64,000 bases of DNA, taken from assembly GCF_022352055.1 (NCBI RefSeq), contig NZ_JAKRWM010000001.1:62001-126000 (forward strand), written 5' to 3'. A model generated the notes under the pieces. It saw nothing but the letters and a program-made list of their open reading frames with translations. It made no database searches and was not told the origin of the DNA. The translations under genes were made by a program, and so were the position numbers. The DNA comes from Cohnella mopanensis (GTDB lineage: Bacteria > Bacillota > Bacilli > Paenibacillales > Paenibacillaceae). Positions 61,801-64,000 of the stretch are shown one piece after another; position 1 is the stretch's first letter; each line of letters starts with the position of its first letter.

Positions 61801-62928
61801 AACCCGGCATTGCCTGTTCCGGAGATCATCGCGAATTATTTGTTCAACGAGACGAGCGGAACAACCGCCAGCGATTCCTCAGGCAACGGCAATCATGCCG
61901 TATTGACCGGCGGGACTTCATGGGCCGCCGGACATGCGGGGAATGCCTTAAGTTTGAACGGTTCTAACGCTTATGCCAGCTTGCCGACGGGGATCGTCAG
62001 CAATTTGAACGATTTCACGATCGCGACATGGGTGAAAGTGAATAGTCTAAGCGATTGGGCACGCATATTCGATTTTGGCACAAGCACAAGTAAGTACATG
62101 TTCCTCACGCCGCGTGCGGGGGGTGCAGGCCTCCGGTTCGCGATAACGACGGGAGGCAACGGAGCGGAGCAAGTACTGAATGCGCCCGTTTTGCCAACCG
62201 GAGTGTGGAAACACGTCGCGGTCACTCTCTCCGGTACTACCGGAAGATTGTACGTCGACGGCGCGCAAGTAGCCAGCAATACGAGCATGACGCTGAAGCC
62301 TTCTAGTTTAGGAAGCACCAATCTCAACTATATCGGAAAGTCCCAATACAGCGATCCGTACTTGAACGGTTTAATAGACGATTTCCGAATCTATAGCAGG
62401 GCGTTAAGCGCTGCGGAAGTCGGCACTTTGTTTAGCGGAAGTACGACTAGCCGGACTTCGTCCGACATTTCTTCCCTAGGCATTGCCTCGACATCGTCCG
62501 ACATTGCTCCCCTAGGCACAGCCTCGACTTCATTCGTCTCAAACGGGGAAAGCTTGACTGGACTGAACGACGGTTATACGCCTACAAGTTCTAACGATCG
62601 CTTGCATTCCGTATACGGGAATCGGGACAATCCAAATACGACACAATGGGTGCAGTATGATTTCGCACAAGATCACACGGTATCCAGCATTGAAGTATAT
62701 TGGTTCGATGACGATCAAGGAATCGGTCTTCCGGATTCGTATTCGATCCAATACTGGAACGGAACGGATTGGGTTAACGTCGATTCGCCGACAGGGCTTG
62801 GACTGCTCGCTAATCAGTACAATACGACTACATTTACGCCGGTATTGACGAACAAGATTCGTTTGAATGTAACCGCCAAGGCGGCCACTTCGACAGGAAT
62901 CGAATCTTGGAAAGTAAACGGAGTTTAA
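58819..62928 (+). CDS. Very large secreted protein, DUF5695-like, with PKD-like, LamG and discoidin-type domains
   Basis: 1369 residues from ATG 58819; AAGGAGG at 58804-58810 lies 8 nt before it, ruling out ATG 58801. Signal peptide at about 10-35. Residues about 35-890 form a large unit resembling DUF5695, rich in Trp and aromatic motifs (NGYWGWGDDWGYTHGQF, ENWWNFQYT), suggesting carbohydrate degradation. Then a PKD/Ig-like domain (about 905-995), a LamG fold (about 1000-1205), a 12-residue tandem linker (SDISSLGIASTS, SDIAPLGTASTS) and a C-terminal discoidin/F5-8-type carbohydrate-binding domain. It is the probable target of the LacI regulator. The enzymatic activity of the large domain is not known to me. 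Confidence 0.82.
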   Translation: MLTQEAPRSNRFFIFAASLFVTALFIVFWPKMASAYTLTDGNFNVQTGTNGEITSLKLVGDSFPTNYVMNGTNAPNQNTADHQWLGELMFKYKLGSGAWTNAWTSKSADGRTQSQSGNTVTVTYQNASNAEGIKNFKVVETYSLVNDYLLWSINLTNTSTQTIEFGDVGLPLPFNEFWSGGNNEEIYETRVLTHSYVGNNSSYITVARPSGIGSSLLMIPDPTTGAGFEYQDRWRIEEHPGSKWAMDQGGWSEGLNVFYIHSNVIKSTNRGYLPNTSLTLAPNQSKTYAFKFFKVANENAVKDKLYTEGLIDVTAVPGMIFSTNMKAKIDLRTSKAITSVTAQYPTETTITFLNSAAGGHNIYELTLSHLGQNNITVNYGSGEKTVLQFYAIEPIDTALQRHSTFMVNSTQWNAPGQVKNKVFDDWMMDTKAKRNVFNGYWGWGDDWGYTHGQFLAEKNVQTPVASEISAVDQYLETAIWNTLMATNHTDYLIYDFLMPAPNTTPTYRGYAYPHIYNTYFSMYKIAKLYPDMVTYLNPKNTYLLRAYNIFKTLYDGPVAYNWNTGLMGELTTPEIIKALQDEGYTAQANDMIAKMATKYNNFKNTTYPYGSEYNYDNTGEEAVYTLAKMNNNTTMKSKINAKTRAARGQMPIWYYYADPVTITGENWWNFQYTVSLAGYAMDDWIRNHSTTPEIEQRLSYAAKIANVGAINSGQISSDPANIGAVAWTYQAEKGNYGALGVGGGALQNGWRGMSGEADLGLFGAIKILSSDVAIDPIFGLYCYGCEVTSSGGNYSVIPKDGVYQRLNLITEKFGMELERDKYTAATVAIAKNSVNFTLKNSTPGSAHTTKVTFSGLAPGSYNILVNNTAAGSFNATSGNKATISLSIGTAATYDVKLQQGTPPANTAPVVNAGSNATFTLPASVALIGTATDDGLPSGTLTTTWSLQSGPGTATIANASALSTSATVSAAGTYVFKLTATDGALSSSATVTHTVNPALPVPEIIANYLFNETSGTTASDSSGNGNHAVLTGGTSWAAGHAGNALSLNGSNAYASLPTGIVSNLNDFTIATWVKVNSLSDWARIFDFGTSTSKYMFLTPRAGGAGLRFAITTGGNGAEQVLNAPVLPTGVWKHVAVTLSGTTGRLYVDGAQVASNTSMTLKPSSLGSTNLNYIGKSQYSDPYLNGLIDDFRIYSRALSAAEVGTLFSGSTTSRTSSDISSLGIASTSSDIAPLGTASTSFVSNGESLTGLNDGYTPTSSNDRLHSVYGNRDNPNTTQWVQYDFAQDHTVSSIEVYWFDDDQGIGLPDSYSIQYWNGTDWVNVDSPTGLGLLANQYNTTTFTPVLTNKIRLNVTAKAATSTGIESWKVNGV
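62458..62529 (+). repeat. In-gene 36-bp tandem repeat encoding a linker
   Basis: Two 36-bp units starting TCGTCCGACATT at 62458 and 62494 encode the 12-residue repeat SDI(S/A)(S/P)LG(I/T)ASTS; each holds a CCTAGG site. They separate the LamG and discoidin-like domains. Confidence 0.85.
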
Positions 62929-62963
62929 GAGGTTAAGCCTAATCATTAGCTAAATTCGTTTTC

Positions 62964-63005
62964 AAGCCACCCCTTCGGCTATTTATGCCGTTGGGGTGGC
63001 TTTCT
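62964..63005 (+). terminator. Terminator after the large secreted protein gene
   Basis: AAGCCACCCC and GGGGTGGCTT form a long stem with an inner CGGC/GCCG arm, followed by TTTCT. Confidence 0.92.
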
Positions 63006-63128
63006 CATGGGGCTTGCTGACTGTTCGAATGGAAGAATACATCCGAGGGAGACGTTGTCGAATCCTGTGTAACCCTTTACAATGGAAATACCGACATTAA
63101 GATATTGCTATACGAGGAGTTGAGAGTC

Positions 63129-63935
63129 ATGGTTGATAATCATAGAGAATGGATTCGGTTATGGCAGGATGGTGCACCAGGGGCACTTGGGAGCGGGGAA
63201 GAGGATATTCCCGCTATTAAGGCTTTTTTAGCGGGCGAAACAGGGAGAGGGGCCGTCATCGTCGTTCCCGGCGGCGGTTATGGGATGCGTGCCGATCATG
63301 AAGGAGATCCGATTGCCTTATGGTTGAATAGCATAGGGATTCATGCTTTCGTATTGCGATACCGAGTAGCGCCTTATCAATATCCTTGCGCATTGAAAGA
63401 TGTGCAACGGGCTGTTCGTCATGTCAGGCACCACTCAACCGAATGGGGAATCAACGCCAACAAGATCGGCGTGCTCGGTTTTTCCGCGGGAGGACATTTG
63501 ACGGCATCGATCGGTACGATGTACGATTCCGGCAATCCGTCCGCCGCAGATCCGATCGAGCGGCAATCCTGCCGACCGGACGCCATCGTTCCGTGTTATC
63601 CGGTCATTACGATGAAGGAACCCTATACGCATGGAGGTTCGGCTTTGAATCTATTAGGAGCTAATCCCGACCCTGCTTTGATAGAGTCGCTTAGCTGCGA
63701 GAGCCAAGTGACGCCGGACACGCCTCCGACGTTCCTATGGCACACGGCGGACGATGGAGCCGTTCCCGTCGAGAACGCGCTATTCTTTGCTTCCGCTCTT
63801 AGCAAGAACAAAGTTCCATTCGAATTGCATATTTACGAGAAAGGGAGACATGGCCTTGGCTTAGCCGATGATGACTCTCATGTTGCTTCCTGGAGTAAGC
63901 TATGCGGAACTTGGCTACAACGGCAGCAATTCTAA
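63129..63935 (+). CDS. Alpha/beta hydrolase (acetyl-xylan esterase / BD-FAE-like)
   Basis: 268 residues from ATG 63129, with GAGGAGT about 9 nt upstream; an in-frame TTG at 63105 precedes it. The oxyanion loop VVPGGGYGMRADHEG and nucleophile Ser in LGFSAGGHL are clear, with the triad Asp in HTADDGAVPVENALFF and His in YEKGRHGLGLA. No signal peptide, so it is cytoplasmic. Such enzymes remove acetyl or feruloyl groups from imported xylo-oligosaccharides. It stands after the large secreted enzyme but behind that gene's terminator. Confidence 0.9.
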   Translation: MVDNHREWIRLWQDGAPGALGSGEEDIPAIKAFLAGETGRGAVIVVPGGGYGMRADHEGDPIALWLNSIGIHAFVLRYRVAPYQYPCALKDVQRAVRHVRHHSTEWGINANKIGVLGFSAGGHLTASIGTMYDSGNPSAADPIERQSCRPDAIVPCYPVITMKEPYTHGGSALNLLGANPDPALIESLSCESQVTPDTPPTFLWHTADDGAVPVENALFFASALSKNKVPFELHIYEKGRHGLGLADDDSHVASWSKLCGTWLQRQQF

Positions 63936-63955
63936 GATAGGATAGGAGCTTTCCT

Positions 63956-64000
63956 ATGCTTTTTGTTTGGATAGCCTTATGGGCGGTCGCGCTTATATTG
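63956..64000 (+). CDS. Start of a membrane protein gene, cut by the window end
   Basis: ATG 63956 follows AGGAG by 7 nt and begins 20 nt after the esterase stop. The 15 visible residues (MLFVWIALWAVALIL) are all hydrophobic, so a membrane segment or signal peptide starts the protein. Nothing more can be said. Confidence 0.65.
   Translation, partial: MLFVWIALWAVALIL

Noticed and set aside
1..64000. Insertion sequences, prophage, tRNA or rRNA genes
   Set aside because: I saw no transposase motifs, terminal inverted repeats with target duplications, phage genes, or tRNA/rRNA sequences; the repeat blocks carry no enzyme genes.

Overview
The window reads as chromosome of a Gram-positive, spore-former-type bacterium of the Paenibacillaceae, most like Cohnella or Paenibacillus. 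The signs are strong AGGAGG-type ribosome sites, YesM/YesN-type sensor pairs, LplABC/YesOPQ-type sugar importers beside intracellular glycosidases, a secreted protein with an N-terminal stalk-like (copper-amine-oxidase N-terminal) domain fused to parvulin, a large LamG/discoidin secreted enzyme, and a cobalamin riboswitch with its own terminator. This placement is inferred from gene content, not from a marker gene.

Layout. 1-8.8 kb: a glycan-use locus (binding protein cut by the window edge, two permeases, YesM kinase, YesN regulator, an (alpha/alpha)6-barrel hydrolase and a GH43-like enzyme). 8.9-14.3 kb: PrsA-like foldase, FMN reductase, unknown protein, a GH43 C-terminal relic, an NAD(P)-binding protein and a YdjM-type membrane hydrolase, separated by two unusual repeat regions. 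14.4-15.1 kb: TerC/YjbE-type protein. 15.1-27.4 kb: a second glycan locus (membrane AraC regulator, LplB/YesQ-type permeases, lipoprotein binding protein, GH29 fucosidase, GH125 mannosidase, clan GH-A enzyme). 27.4-31.5 kb: efeUOB iron uptake behind a consensus promoter and a Fur-type box. 31.6-41.4 kb: chemoreceptor with a Crp/Fnr-type site, NrtR-like Nudix protein with pncB, DegV, two secreted unknowns, a LuxR-ATPase regulator with a lipoprotein, and a YiaA/B membrane protein.

41.6-48.9 kb: riboswitch-controlled cobT-cobQ-cobD-cobU-cobS-cbiZ-cbiB, a late-step and salvage/remodelling cobalamin operon without corrin-ring genes in view. 48.9-49.6 kb: an SRAP (YedK/HMCES) protein that keeps Cys2 but lacks the usual catalytic Glu and His. 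49.8-53.7 kb: MHYT hybrid kinase, lone receiver and HD-GYP regulator. 53.7-56.2 kb: WrbA, a Gfo/Idh/MocA oxidoreductase and thymidine kinase. 56.3-57.4 kb: a large tandem-repeat block. 57.5-63 kb: a LacI regulator with its operators and the large secreted protein it probably controls. An alpha/beta hydrolase and the first codons of a membrane protein close the window.

The most unusual signal is non-coding. Four repeat families in three intergenic regions (10.2-10.5, 13.04-13.36 and 56.29-57.37 kb) differ in sequence but share the same 51-bp period. One is arranged as an inverted pair of arrays, one carries a perfect 9-bp-arm hairpin per unit, and one is a 16-copy array alternating two unit types (102-bp higher-order repeat) nested between copies of another 51-bp family.
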